Positions 27,729 through 37,140 of a DNA stretch of 64,000 nt are shown piece by piece; position 1 is the stretch's first letter, and each line of letters opens with the position of its first letter. Origin of the DNA: SZUA-430 sp034440355. GTDB taxonomy: Bacteria > Pseudomonadota > Alphaproteobacteria > Micropepsales > Micropepsaceae. The stretch is from the NCBI GenBank assembly GCA_034440355.1, contig JAWXBY010000041.1, positions 22,765 through 86,764 on the forward strand, written 5' to 3'. Below the pieces are notes generated by a model. That model had not been told where the DNA came from. It saw nothing but the letters and a program-made list of their open reading frames with translations, and ran no database searches. The translations under genes and the position numbers were made by a program.

Positions 27729-28525
27729 TTTTGCCGTTGATTCAACGCTTCCGCGGGCCGTTCCTGCGGCCGCTCTGCAGCCTCAAGCATGCGCGAAATG
27801 CGAACGAAACGCGAGATAGCGCCGATCATCGCCGACTGAAACCCTTGCAGTCCACCCGTGAAATGCCGTCGCAAAATATAATACCGAAGAAACGCCGCGG
27901 GAAATTCGAACACAAGCCGGAACCTGAGAACGCCCGGCGACTTGCGCTTGGCATGGTCGGCAAAATACCGCCCGCGCTCCACGGCCTTCGCCAACTGGTC
28001 GTCGAACGAGCGGGCGGAGAAGTGATGTACATCACCCTTCAACGCCCCGACCTTCATCCCTGTAATGTCCAGCGAGTCGTGAATCGGCGAATCCTTGAAC
28101 CGCACCCGCCGCCGGTCATAGAGCCGCGGCTGTACATAATCGTTCGCCCACAGGCGAGGCTTGGTCTGCCCGGGATAAACGTCGTTGATGGGCAGCGCAT
28201 AGACCGCAAGCGTCGGTTCACCGCCCGTAAACAGTGCCTGAATCTCGGTTGCAAGACCCGGGGACACAACTTCATCCGCGTCGATGTTCAACAGCCACTC
28301 GTTCCGGCATTGCGTCTCGCCGAACCGCTTCTGCTGCCCGAACCCCGGCCACTCGTGAAAGACGACGCGCGCGCCTTCCGCTTCGGCCAGCGCCTGCGTC
28401 CCGTCGGTGCTGCCCGAATCGATGACGACGACCTCATCGACGAAGCCTTTCACCGCCCGGATCGTGCGTTGGATGCGATCCGCCTCATTCTTGGCGATGA
28501 TGAAGCACGATAGCGGCAGCGCCAC
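27725..28525 (-). CDS. Glycosyltransferase family 2, WaaE/LpcC-like
   Basis: 266 residues if started at the GTG at 28525, which follows a GAGGGA box by about 9 nt; the frame is open further upstream without homology. ALPLSCFIIAKNEADRI and VVIDSGSTDGTQALAEAEGA are the GT-A nucleotide-sugar motif, and LNIDADEVVSPGL holds the DxD-type metal site. The pattern PGFGQQKRFG and the C-terminal FPAAFLRYYILRRHF fit the WaaE/KdtX group acting on the inner LPS core. Substrate is inferred only. Confidence 0.85.
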   Translation of the reverse strand: MALPLSCFIIAKNEADRIQRTIRAVKGFVDEVVVIDSGSTDGTQALAEAEGARVVFHEWPGFGQQKRFGETQCRNEWLLNIDADEVVSPGLATEIQALFTGGEPTLAVYALPINDVYPGQTKPRLWANDYVQPRLYDRRRVRFKDSPIHDSLDITGMKVGALKGDVHHFSARSFDDQLAKAVERGRYFADHAKRKSPGVLRFRLVFEFPAAFLRYYILRRHFTGGLQGFQSAMIGAISRFVRISRMLEAAERPQERPAEALNQRQK

Positions 28526-28676
28526 GGCCGAAAAGTCCCTCGAAACCCAGGGTCCGGCAGTGACATAAGGCCCGCGATGCCGCAAGGGCGCTGCCTTGAC
28601 TTGGGGTGTCCCCCTCACCAATCTCCCGGCCTTTCGCGCCACCCGGCGCTTAACCTTGAGACGAAGGAGACGTGCC

Positions 28677-30620
28677 GTGTCGGCTGCACCCGCGAACGAA
28701 ATCCGCATCACCTTGCCAGATGGCTCGGTGCGGACGACGACCCGCGGCAGCACCGGCGCGGATCTGGCGGCATCGATCGGTCCGGGACTCGCGAAAGCGG
28801 CGCTCGCGGTCAAGATCGACGGCGAGCTGAAAGATCTCGACCTGCCGATCCAAAAGGACGCGAAGGTCGAAATCGTCACCCGCAAGAGCGAAGAGGCGCT
28901 CGACCTCATCCGCCACGACACCGCGCACTTGCTCGCGCAGGCCGTGCAGGCGCTCTATCCCGGCACCCAGGTCACGATCGGCCCGAACATCGAGGACGGC
29001 TTCTTCTACGACTTCGCCCGCAATGAACCCTTCACGCCGGAAGATCTGCCCAAGATCGAAGCGAAGATGAAGGAGCTGGTGAAGGCCGACTTGCCGACCA
29101 AGCGCACGGTGTGGAAACGCGACGACGCGGTGAAGCACTTCTTGCAGCTCGGCGAAACCTACAAGGCCGAGATCATCCGCGATCTGCCGGCGGACGAAGA
29201 AGTGCGCGTCTACTATCACGGCGACTGGCACGACCTCTGCCGCGGCCCGCATTTGATGTCGACCGGCAAGATCGGAACCGCGTTCAAGCTGACGAAGATC
29301 TCCGGCGCTTATTGGCGCGGCGATGCAAAGAACGCGCAGCTGCAGCGCATCTACGGCACCGCCTGGCGCGACGAGAAGGAACTCGCGGAGTACATCAACC
29401 GTCAGGAAGAAGCGGAAAAGCGCGACCATCGCAAGATCGGCAAGGAGATGCAGCTCTTCCACATTCAGGAAGAAGCCGTCGGCCAAGTCTTCTGGCATCC
29501 GAAGGGCTATACGCTCTTCCGCACGCTCGAAAGCTATATCCGCCGCAAGATCCAACGCGCCGACTACGTCGAGGTGAAGACCCCGCTGCTGCTCGATCGT
29601 CAGCTGTGGGAACGCTCGGGCCATTGGGCGAAGTATCGCGAGAACATGTTCGTCGCCGAAGTCGAGAACGAAAAGAAGACGCTCGCCGTCAAGCCCATGA
29701 ACTGCCCCGGCCACGTGCAGATCTTCAACCAGGGTCTGAAATCTTATCGCGACCTGCCGATCCGCATGGCCGAGTTCGGCGCATGCCATCGCTATGAACC
29801 GTCTGGCGCCTTGCACGGCATCATGCGCGTGCGCGGTTTCACCATGGACGACGCGCACATCTTCATGCGCCCCGACCAGATGATTGACGAGGCGATCAGC
29901 GCCAGCCGCCTGATCTTCGAGACCTACAAAGAGCTCGGCTTCGACAACGTTCAGGTCAAGCTTGCGACGCGTCCGGAAAGCCGCATCGGCTCGGATGAAG
30001 TCTGGGATCAGTCCGAAGCGACGCTCGCCGAAGCCTGCCGTCTCATGGATTGCCCGTACACGCTGAACCCGGGTGAGGGCGCGTTCTACGGCCCGAAGCT
30101 CGAGTTCACGCTGTTCGACGCTATCGGCCGCGGCTGGCAATGCGGCACCGTGCAGATCGACTTCAATCTGCCCGAACGGTTCGACGCCGAGTACGTGGCC
30201 GAAGACGGCACGCGCCAGCGCCCGGCGATGCTTCACCGCGCCGTCTTGGGCTCGATGGAACGTTTCGTCGGGGTTTTGATCGAACACTACGCCGGCAAAT
30301 TCCCGCTCTGGCTTGCCCCGACGCAGGCGGTGGTTGCCACCATCGTCAACGACGCGGATGGCTACGCGAAGAAGGCGGCGGCCGCGCTCAAGCTCGCGGG
30401 TATCCGGACCGAAACGGATCTGCGCAACGAAAAGATCAACTACAAGGTCCGCGAGCACTCGCTGGCCAAGGTCCCGTATCTGTTGGTGGCCGGCCGCAAA
30501 GAGGCGGAGGAGGGCACGCTCTCCGTCCGGCGCCTGGGGTCGGAGCGGCAGGAGACGATCGCCCTCGACGCCCTCATCAAACAGCTTCTGGCTGAGGCGA
30601 CGCCCCCCGACCTGGTCTAA
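28677..30620 (+). CDS. thrS: Threonyl-tRNA synthetase
   Basis: 647 residues from a GTG at 28677 that follows GAAGGAGA by 7 nt; the in-frame ATG at 28596 lies before any homology. Domains: TGS (about 5-65), editing domain with HDTAHLLAQAVQ, and CRGPHL (zinc/editing), then the class II core with motif 2 region RMAEFGACHRYEPSGALHGIMRVRGF and the zinc site cysteine in MNCPGHVQIF; anticodon-binding domain at the C-terminus. It charges tRNA-Thr in the cytoplasm. Confidence 0.96.
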   Translation: MSAAPANEIRITLPDGSVRTTTRGSTGADLAASIGPGLAKAALAVKIDGELKDLDLPIQKDAKVEIVTRKSEEALDLIRHDTAHLLAQAVQALYPGTQVTIGPNIEDGFFYDFARNEPFTPEDLPKIEAKMKELVKADLPTKRTVWKRDDAVKHFLQLGETYKAEIIRDLPADEEVRVYYHGDWHDLCRGPHLMSTGKIGTAFKLTKISGAYWRGDAKNAQLQRIYGTAWRDEKELAEYINRQEEAEKRDHRKIGKEMQLFHIQEEAVGQVFWHPKGYTLFRTLESYIRRKIQRADYVEVKTPLLLDRQLWERSGHWAKYRENMFVAEVENEKKTLAVKPMNCPGHVQIFNQGLKSYRDLPIRMAEFGACHRYEPSGALHGIMRVRGFTMDDAHIFMRPDQMIDEAISASRLIFETYKELGFDNVQVKLATRPESRIGSDEVWDQSEATLAEACRLMDCPYTLNPGEGAFYGPKLEFTLFDAIGRGWQCGTVQIDFNLPERFDAEYVAEDGTRQRPAMLHRAVLGSMERFVGVLIEHYAGKFPLWLAPTQAVVATIVNDADGYAKKAAAALKLAGIRTETDLRNEKINYKVREHSLAKVPYLLVAGRKEAEEGTLSVRRLGSERQETIALDALIKQLLAEATPPDLV

Positions 30621-30629
30621 AACGCGAAC

Positions 30630-30655
30630 CGTGGCGGGCGAAAACGCTCGCCACG
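30630..30655 (+). terminator. Hairpin after thrS
   Basis: CGTGGCGGGCG and CGCTCGCCACG form an 11 bp stem (one G-T pair) with an AAAA loop, 10 nt after the thrS stop. There is no T tract, so it could be a Rho-related or processing stem, or the start of the infC leader structure, rather than a simple terminator. Confidence 0.5.
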
Positions 30656-30920
30656 CTCAAGAACCCTTGCCATCATCGCGGGGAGTCCTATGCTTGTGCC
30701 GTGGCGGCGTGCCGGGTTATCCGGCGCGCCGTTCACGCAAAGACCCGCCGCTTGTCGCTAAGCGCCATCGGGTCCGAACCCGCCGATCATAGGGTGACCG
30801 CCAAGGGACAATGCGAAGGTGAAAACCGTTGCACGATGACCGGGGCGCAGGCACCGGTCGGACGGCGACGGAACACCTGACGCATCGCGTACCGGCGGGC
30901 TAACCCGATGGAGACAGCCA
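30656..30920 (+). promoter_or_regulatory. infC leader region
   Basis: About 265 bases without a credible gene before infC. The segment is rich in GC inverted repeats (for example around 30700-30730) and ends in GGAGA at 30910-30914, six nt before the ATC start of infC. infC mRNA leaders are often regulatory; no specific known element was recognised. Confidence 0.3.
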
Positions 30921-31463
30921 ATCGTTAGACGTCCCTACCAAGCAGCCATGCCGGCCTCTAAGGACGGCCCGCGCATCAACGAATTCATCAACGCGCACGA
31001 ATTGTTGGTGATCGACGACGACGGCGGCAAGCGCGGCGTGATGAGCAAGTTCGACGCTCTCAAGCTCGCACAGTCCGAAGGCCTCGATCTCGTCGAAGTC
31101 GCGCCGATGGCAAAGCCGCCGGTCGCTAAGATCATGGACTTCGGCAAGTTCAAATATCAGGAACAGAAGAAAGCAGCCGAAGCGCGCAAGCATCAGAAGA
31201 TCATCGAAATCAAGGAGATCAAACTCCGTCCGATGATCGACGATCACGACTACGACGTGAAAATGCGCTCGATCAAACGCTTCTTCGAAGAAGGCGATAA
31301 GGTGAAGGTGACCTTGCGCTTCCGCGGTCGCGAAATGGCGCACATGGATATCGGGATGGAGCTGCTTCAAAAGGTGAAGCGCGACATCGACGCAATCGGC
31401 AAGGTCGAGCAGGAACCAAAGCTCGAAGGCCGTCAGATGGTCATGGTGATGGCGCCGAAATAA
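30921..31463 (+). CDS. infC: Translation initiation factor IF-3, ATC start codon
   Basis: 180 residues if translation starts at ATC 30921. The sequence then reads (M)VRRPYQAAMPASKDGPRINEF, which matches the usual IF-3 N-terminus (RRP...DGPRxN). GGAGA lies at 30910-30914 with ideal spacing. The first ATG (30948) would remove this conserved stretch and has no ribosome binding site. The N-domain (FDALKLAQSEGLDLVEV), linker KIMDFGKFKYQEQKK and C-domain (IDDHDYDVKMRSIKRFFEEGDKVKVTL) are intact. In many bacteria infC uses AUU/AUC so IF-3 represses its own synthesis. Confidence 0.9.
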   Translation: MVRRPYQAAMPASKDGPRINEFINAHELLVIDDDGGKRGVMSKFDALKLAQSEGLDLVEVAPMAKPPVAKIMDFGKFKYQEQKKAAEARKHQKIIEIKEIKLRPMIDDHDYDVKMRSIKRFFEEGDKVKVTLRFRGREMAHMDIGMELLQKVKRDIDAIGKVEQEPKLEGRQMVMVMAPK

Positions 31464-33189
31464 CGGCGCCTCCCTCATTCTCATCGATTTCGACGTGAGA
31501 CGCATCGCGTTCGCTGGCCACCAGCGAGCGCGATGACCCGCGCGCGGCAAGCCACCCCGTATACCCGACCAGCCGCCCGATATAGGGCAGCTCGATCGTC
31601 ACGTCGAAACGATACCGCCCTTCGCGATCGATATCCGCCGACGCGCTGGTGTTCGGCGTCAGAAAGCGGGGCAGGGTCAGCCCACCGATCCGCGCCTGCT
31701 CGATCATCAAAGAGAAGCCGCGCTTATCCGCGCGCGCATCAAGGTCGAACGTAATCGCCCCGAAGCGTTCCGTGAGCATTCCGTTGGCGGCATTCAGGTA
31801 ACTGCGAAATTCGCGACCGCCGAAGCGCCGGATCCAAACCTCGCCGTCGCCGTCGCGCTCGATCGTCACTTCGGCCGACAAATCCTCGCCGGGCCGTGGA
31901 AAGCTGAACACGCGCGCCACGAGCCGGCCGATCCAGTTCGCCGCGCCTTCGACATCGACCTCGCCAACGAGATCGGCTGCCGGATCGATCATATGCGCGT
32001 CGCGCACCACGGCCGGCATGTTGTCGAACCCCTTCAGCGCACGCTGAAACAGCGAACGACGCTCAAGCACACGCGATTCGCGCTCGGTGCGAATGTCGAA
32101 GCGCTGGAACTCCGCCTCAAGCGCCGCGAGGTCTAGCACGCCCACGCACGGCATCGCCCCACGCTGTGCCAACTTCCCCTGAAGCAACTGCCGCACGATG
32201 ATGAGCGCGGGCAGCGTCGGAATCTTCGGCCCATCGCCGGACTCCGCAATCAACGTCCATGTCACCGCCAACCGCGTGCCGTCGGCATAGATGCCGTCGA
32301 CGTCGACCGTCATCCCGCCGCAATCGCTGCCGAGCCCGCGAAAGAGCGTCGCTGCATCGCGCAACGGCTCGGCCAGCGGAACCAGGCTCTTCATCAACCC
32401 GGCGCGTACAAGCGCGCCGAGAATCATCAAGCCTGAATGCAAAACCGAAAGCTCAAGCCCCGCGCGAAAAATCGCGGTACGCACCGAAGGAAACCGCTGC
32501 GGCACGAGATCGAGATCCGGCGTCTCGGCCAGCGACAACATCCGCTTGCCGAGATCGGCCATCCGCCGCCGCACGGTCAGGCCCCAACCCGGCGCCGTCG
32601 TCCACCGCCCGAAGCGCCACACGCGCACCGGCCGCCCGACGTAGCTCAAGATCGACTGAAACACTGCAAGTCCGCGCGGCGTCGACTGATTGCCCGGCGA
32701 AATCCCAATCTGAATGTCGTCGATCCGCGTCCACCCGCGCGTCAAATCGTCGATGACCGCATGCGACAGCGCCGGCGTCGAACTCGCGCCCGTGAGGGCC
32801 AGAACGCCGTGCGCCTTCGCCAACTCGTCCAGTGCGCCGAATCCCGCAACAAAATCGCGCGCATCGGCGAGGTCGACATAATGCGCACCCGCCTCGATCA
32901 CCGCGCGGGCGAAGGTAGGCCGCTGCGCTTGAAACGGTCCGGCCGCATCGACAACGCAGAACGCGCCCAACGCCGTGACATCTGATGTTGTCGCCTTCGA
33001 ACGATCGATAACGCTGGCAGACAGCCGCTCGGCGTAATTCGGAAACGCCGCAACGACTTCGTCGGCATGCGCGGCCGAGCGTCCGCACACGACGACATGG
33101 CAGTCGGTCGTCGCGAGCAAACCTTCGACGAGAATGCGTCCGAAAGAACCGGCGCCGCCAATGACGGCGACGCGCTGGGCGAGTGTCAG
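31441..33189 (-). CDS. Saccharopine dehydrogenase-like reductase with DUF4166 domain
   Basis: The only ATG-started frame (from 33120) lacks the dinucleotide-binding motif. Reading the frame back gives LAQRVAVIGGAGSFGRILVEGLL, the expected Rossmann loop, up to an in-frame stop at 33195-33193. The only plausible start is CTG at 33189, whose bases overlap the stop of the upstream lipoprotein gene (CTGA). The resulting 582-residue protein has a saccharopine-dehydrogenase NADP-binding domain (about 1-350) and a C-terminal DUF4166 domain (FDNMPAVVRDAHMIDPAADLVGEVDVEGAA...). Substrate unknown. The 3' end overlaps infC by 23 bp in convergent orientation. Confidence 0.8.
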   Translation of the reverse strand: MTLAQRVAVIGGAGSFGRILVEGLLATTDCHVVVCGRSAAHADEVVAAFPNYAERLSASVIDRSKATTSDVTALGAFCVVDAAGPFQAQRPTFARAVIEAGAHYVDLADARDFVAGFGALDELAKAHGVLALTGASSTPALSHAVIDDLTRGWTRIDDIQIGISPGNQSTPRGLAVFQSILSYVGRPVRVWRFGRWTTAPGWGLTVRRRMADLGKRMLSLAETPDLDLVPQRFPSVRTAIFRAGLELSVLHSGLMILGALVRAGLMKSLVPLAEPLRDAATLFRGLGSDCGGMTVDVDGIYADGTRLAVTWTLIAESGDGPKIPTLPALIIVRQLLQGKLAQRGAMPCVGVLDLAALEAEFQRFDIRTERESRVLERRSLFQRALKGFDNMPAVVRDAHMIDPAADLVGEVDVEGAANWIGRLVARVFSFPRPGEDLSAEVTIERDGDGEVWIRRFGGREFRSYLNAANGMLTERFGAITFDLDARADKRGFSLMIEQARIGGLTLPRFLTPNTSASADIDREGRYRFDVTIELPYIGRLVGYTGWLAARGSSRSLVASERDASHVEIDENEGGAVISAPSP

Positions 33190-33788
33190 GGCTTAATCGC
33201 CCCCGAAACCGCAGCAGCCGCGGGACCGGAGAGATCCTGCAACGGGCCGAGCGGCTTCTTCTCCGTCTTCACTTCATGAATGGTCGGCGTTCCCGACCAA
33301 AGCTTGTAGACGACGACCCCATCCTGAACGAGCAGCAGCATCGAAGCCTTCCACCCCGTGGACGTCGTCTCGCGCTCGAAGCCGAGGACGTCGAGCGTCA
33401 CGTCGCCCGTGCGATCCTTCGACGAAATCGAAGGCTCCGCGAGCCAGCCCGAGCACCTGTCGCGCGCGGTCAAGCAGCCCTGCACAGCCGGATCCAGATC
33501 TTCCATCTTCATCGACTGCTGGGGCAGAAACCGCGGCACCATGTCGAGATAGTTCAAGACCTTGATGTTCGGCGTCGTGTATGGATCGAACCCCCGCACC
33601 TTCAGCTCGCGCGCCGTCGTCACGAAGGGCTTCACCTGCCCATACGCGTCTTCGGCGCTCTTGTAGGTCTGGAACGGCGATTCCGTCTTCTCGACGGTCG
33701 ACGGCAACACACCCCAGCTCTGACAAGCCGACAGTGGCGCGACGATCAGGGCAATCCAACTGAAACGCAAAGCGTCGACGCAACGCAT
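33186..33788 (-). CDS. Putative lipoprotein
   Basis: 200 residues from ATG 33788. The start MRCVDALRFSWIALIVAPLSAC is a lipoprotein signal with lipobox LSAC. The mature part has four more cysteines (for example QGCLTARDRCSGW) and a beta-rich C-terminus (VTLDVLGFERETTSTGWKASMLLLVQDGVVVYKLWSGTPTIHEV). No family recognised. Its stop overlaps the CTG start of the reductase gene, so the two products may be functionally linked. Confidence 0.75.
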   Translation of the reverse strand: MRCVDALRFSWIALIVAPLSACQSWGVLPSTVEKTESPFQTYKSAEDAYGQVKPFVTTARELKVRGFDPYTTPNIKVLNYLDMVPRFLPQQSMKMEDLDPAVQGCLTARDRCSGWLAEPSISSKDRTGDVTLDVLGFERETTSTGWKASMLLLVQDGVVVYKLWSGTPTIHEVKTEKKPLGPLQDLSGPAAAAVSGAIKP

Positions 33789-33885
33789 CGATGAAACTCT
33801 CAAAGGTAAGAAGGGGCTCTCACACCATTCTGGCGGCAAACCGCCGCGAACGCAATTTCGCCGATCTCGCGGGGACGTATACCCG

Positions 33886-34827
33886 TCACATTCCCTTCAA
33901 TATGCGCGCAAGGCGGTCGGGGTAATCCGTACACAACCCGTCGACGCCGAGATCCGCGAGCCGCTCGAGGTCTGCCGGTTCGTTCACCGTCCAAGCGGCG
34001 ACCTTCAGCCCCAGATCGCGCGCCTCGGTCAGCGTCGCCCGATTGATGTCAGGGAAATAGGGGAACCAGCCGTCGGCCCCGGCGGCCTTCGCCGCCTTGA
34101 TGACGGAGCCGTATTTGGACCTGTCGAATCCGCCCGCCCAAGGCGCGCTCGAACGTTCCTGTGCGCGCAACCCCTCAAGCTCGGCCTTCGGTGGGGGCCC
34201 ATGCTCAGCCGGCGGCGGCGCGTCGCCGAACCAACTCTGCGGCAACGTCGTGAACCAGCATTCGATCTTGGGCGCGACCTTCTTCGCAGCGATCAGCGCC
34301 GGCCAGTCGAAGCCGACCAGCACCGAGCGATCCAAAAACTTCTCGCGCTTCAAAACGCGGATCACCGCTTCCGCCATGACGTCCGGCTCGACTGTTCGCG
34401 AACGGTCGGCGAAGTTGCTCTTCAGCTCGATCCAAAGCCGCTCGTTCCCGCCCGATCGCTTCATTAGCCAGATCACATCGGCCAGGCGCGGAATGCGCTC
34501 GCCGTCGGCCGGCGTCTGCTGCGGATAACGCGCGCCGTATTTCGACTGCGCCTTCAGTCGGCCGATATCGTAGGTCTGCAATTGCGGATAGGACAAATCT
34601 TTGATCAACGGCACCGGCGCTTCAAGCCAGTGTCCGTCGGCGTCGCGCACGATATCGCTTTTCAGCGTGTCGTCATGAAACACGACGACCGTGCCGTCCT
34701 TCGCGACGTGCACGTCCAGTTCAAATCCGTCGACCCCAAGGTCGAGCGCATTGGCGAAGGCGGCGAGGGTGTTCTCGGGTCTAAGACCCGCGCCCCCGCG
34801 GTGAGCGATGTTGAACGGTTTGGTCAC
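33886..34827 (-). CDS. Glycerophosphodiester phosphodiesterase
   Basis: 313 residues, GDPD TIM-barrel. N-terminal NIAHRGGAGLRPENTLAAF has the catalytic HRG, and FELDVHVAKDGTVVVFHDDTL has the metal-binding E-x-D and the catalytic HD. The C-terminal VAAWTVNEPADLERLADLGVDGLCTDYPDRL is the family ending. It splits glycerophosphodiesters to glycerol 3-phosphate and an alcohol. No signal peptide is seen, so it is probably cytoplasmic (UgpQ-like). Confidence 0.92.
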   Translation of the reverse strand: MTKPFNIAHRGGAGLRPENTLAAFANALDLGVDGFELDVHVAKDGTVVVFHDDTLKSDIVRDADGHWLEAPVPLIKDLSYPQLQTYDIGRLKAQSKYGARYPQQTPADGERIPRLADVIWLMKRSGGNERLWIELKSNFADRSRTVEPDVMAEAVIRVLKREKFLDRSVLVGFDWPALIAAKKVAPKIECWFTTLPQSWFGDAPPPAEHGPPPKAELEGLRAQERSSAPWAGGFDRSKYGSVIKAAKAAGADGWFPYFPDINRATLTEARDLGLKVAAWTVNEPADLERLADLGVDGLCTDYPDRLARILKGM

Positions 34828-34949
34828 GGCGGTGTGGACGGGACTTTAGCACCCCCACGCCAAAAGTTGAGTGGAGGAGATATGACAGTTTTGCGCCGTT
34901 CGCGCGCGAACGAATCCGGCACGACCGGCGCAAATCGCGACTAAGGCCG

Positions 34950-35273
34950 TCAGCCCGGCCCGCACCATCCATCGGCGTCGCAAGTCACTTTGAATCCCGT
35001 GCACGCGTTCAGCGTCGCAACAGGGGCACAGGAATCCATCGTGCAGCAATGGAACGACGCAGCACCCCGGCGCAGCCCGATGGTCGCGATGCGCCGGCCG
35101 TCATAAAAGACTTTGATGCGCTTCGTCGCGCCCCGATCGGCGTTGCGGATTTCATACTTGCCCGCGATGACGGGCGACGTCGGCGTCGCGACGGGCGAAG
35201 CGCCTGATGCACTCGCCGACAGCACCGCGGCGAGAACGGACGCGGCTGAGATACCGGACAATATCTTGAGCAT
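34950..35273 (-). CDS. Small secreted cysteine-containing protein
   Basis: 107 residues. Signal peptide (MLKILSGISAASVLAAVLSASASG) and a short mature domain of two parts: a beta segment YEIRNADRGATKRIKVFYDGRRIATIGL and a Cys-rich tail with CC, CAP, CTGF, CD, CGPG. The six cysteines suggest disulfides after export. Family not recognised. A GGAGAGGTG ribosome site precedes the ATG. Confidence 0.65.
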   Translation of the reverse strand: MLKILSGISAASVLAAVLSASASGASPVATPTSPVIAGKYEIRNADRGATKRIKVFYDGRRIATIGLRRGAASFHCCTMDSCAPVATLNACTGFKVTCDADGWCGPG

Positions 35274-35432
35274 GGGACACCTCTCCCGTGTGAACGCTCT
35301 TAAAGCCCTCAGTGGCGCGTTAATTTTGCCTCAATTTGACTCCTCCGTCACGGGGGGGGCGTTAGGCGGCCGTTAGGTGACGCGCAGTCATACTGACGCC
35401 TCACTCTCCGCGCCCACGAAACACCGGCCCCA

Positions 35433-36194
35433 ATGACCACGATCCTGCTCGTCCACGGTTCCTGCCACGGCGCTTGGTGCTGGGAGAAAATCATCCCGCG
35501 CTTGGCCGCCGAAGGGCACAAGGCGATCGCGATCGACTTGCCGTCGCACGGCGCCGACGATACGCCGTGGTGGCGCGTGACGTTGGGCGCTTACACGCGC
35601 GCCGTTTGCGACGCCGCGCGCGAACACGGCCCCGTCGTCGCGGTAGGCCACTCGATGGGCGGCGGCATCATCACCCAAGCCGCGAACGAAGAACCGGATT
35701 TGTTCGCCGGCCTCATCTATCTCTCGGGCTTCATCCCGAAATCCGGCGAGACGATTTTGGGCCTCGCGCGCCGCGATGCATTGTGGCGCGGCTTCAGCGT
35801 GCCGCGCTATCACCTCGGCACCATTACCGTGTGGCCGGAACGCATGGTCGATACGTTGTACAACACCTCCGATCCGCGCGACGCCGAACGCGCCATCGCG
35901 CGGCTGACACCGCAGCCAATGTTCCCGCTGGTGCAAGCGATCGCCAAACCGCGCGATCCGTTTCCGCCGAAAGCGTTCATCGAGTGCTTGCAGGATCACA
36001 CGATCTCGATCGAGCTTCAGCGCTATATGCACGCGCGCTTTCCGATGACGGGAGTCGCCACGCTCGACACAGACCATTCGCCCTTCTATTCGGCGCCGGC
36101 TGACCTTACGAAGGAAATCGTGCGGTTCACGCAGGAGTTTGCCGGCGCAGCATCGACTGGCGAAAACGCTCCGAAAGTCGCCGCGCGCGCATAG
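35433..36194 (+). CDS. Alpha/beta hydrolase, methylesterase-like
   Basis: 253 residues. ILLVHGSCHGAWCWEKIIPRL (oxyanion loop), the nucleophile elbow VGHSMGGGI (Ser) and a late DTDHSPFYSAPADL supplying His are the triad of the plant-MES/EstA-like alpha/beta hydrolases. No signal peptide. Substrate not deducible; small esters are likely. The C-terminal 15 residues appear disordered. Confidence 0.85.
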   Translation: MTTILLVHGSCHGAWCWEKIIPRLAAEGHKAIAIDLPSHGADDTPWWRVTLGAYTRAVCDAAREHGPVVAVGHSMGGGIITQAANEEPDLFAGLIYLSGFIPKSGETILGLARRDALWRGFSVPRYHLGTITVWPERMVDTLYNTSDPRDAERAIARLTPQPMFPLVQAIAKPRDPFPPKAFIECLQDHTISIELQRYMHARFPMTGVATLDTDHSPFYSAPADLTKEIVRFTQEFAGAASTGENAPKVAARA

Positions 36195-36345
36195 CCGCAG
36201 GCGGAACCAAAACCTCGCGCAATCGCTAAGCGGAACCCTGGAACGCGGGGCAACGACGCACGTTCTCAACTTGTGCGGCCCGTGGAAGGGCCGGCCAAAC
36301 AAGCGCATTGCCACCGGCAATGCGCGAGAACGAGAGGACTTTGCG

Positions 36346-37002
36346 ATGCGAAGCTATTCTGTCCCCACACTCGCGGCGATGGCGGTCGGCTTATGCCTCG
36401 TGAGTGGTGCTGCGTTCGCGCAGCATCGCGACCGGGACGACGACCGTGACCGCGGCAACGTCACGCGACAAGACGACGATAACGATCGCGGCGACAGACG
36501 CCGCAGCCGTCGCCCCGATCAGCAACAACAACAACAGACCCCTCAACCGCGCCAAATCCAGGAGCAACGGCGCGGCTGGGACGGCGACCGCAATAGCGGC
36601 CGCCGGGGCAACTGGAACAACGATCGTCGCGATCGCGACGCGCGCGACAACCGCTTCGACAATCGCCGCTTTGGTGATCGCGACCGCGATCGCCGCTTCG
36701 ACAACCGTGACCGCCGTCGCGGCGACTGGGCTCAGTTCCGCCGCTCCTACGACGCACCTCGTCGTTTCCGCGTCGGCGTGTATCACGCCCCGCGCGGCTA
36801 CAGCTACCGCCGCTGGCACCACGGCGACCGTCTGCCGCGCGCGTATTTCGCCCGCAACTATTGGCTGACGAACTTCGTGATTTATGGCCTGTTCGCGCCA
36901 CCGCCGGGACTGATGTGGGTGCGCTACGGACCCGACGCGTTGCTCATCGACACCTACACGGGTGAAATCGTGCAGGTCCGCTACAACGTCTTCTACTACT
37001 GA
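36346..37002 (+). CDS. RcnB-family periplasmic protein with Arg/Asp-rich repeats
   Basis: 218 residues with a signal peptide (PTLAAMAVGLCLVSGAAFA). Residues about 25-140 are a low-complexity Arg/Asp/Asn stretch with short D-R-D-R repeats and a Gln run. The last 75 residues (GVYHAPRGYSYRRWHHGDRLP, ARNYWLTNF, WVRYGPDALLIDTYTGEIVQV) are the RcnB-like domain, known for periplasmic proteins related to metal homeostasis. ATG 36346 is chosen because the signal peptide starts there. A strong terminator hairpin follows. Confidence 0.85.
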   Translation: MRSYSVPTLAAMAVGLCLVSGAAFAQHRDRDDDRDRGNVTRQDDDNDRGDRRRSRRPDQQQQQQTPQPRQIQEQRRGWDGDRNSGRRGNWNNDRRDRDARDNRFDNRRFGDRDRDRRFDNRDRRRGDWAQFRRSYDAPRRFRVGVYHAPRGYSYRRWHHGDRLPRAYFARNYWLTNFVIYGLFAPPPGLMWVRYGPDALLIDTYTGEIVQVRYNVFYY

Positions 37003-37022
37003 GGTTAAGCGGCATCCGCGAA

Positions 37023-37054
37023 AAACGGGCCTCGGCGCAAGCCGGGGCCCGTTT
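37023..37054 (+). terminator. Intrinsic-type terminator after the RcnB-family gene
   Basis: A 14 bp stem (AAACGGGCCTCGGC with GCCGGGGCCCGTTT, one T-G pair) closed by a GCAA tetraloop, 20 nt after the stop codon, ending in TTT. Confidence 0.75.
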
Positions 37055-37140
37055 GCGCTGCAATTGGTTCAATTCACGCGCGCCAAATCCCCTTGCCATC
37101 TGAGGCCCGATTGCGTCTCCTGGCGTCCAGGGAGACGGGT

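Noticed and set aside
28650..30458. 602-residue minus-strand frame over thrS
   Set aside because: Antisense shadow of a complete, well conserved synthetase; no family features.
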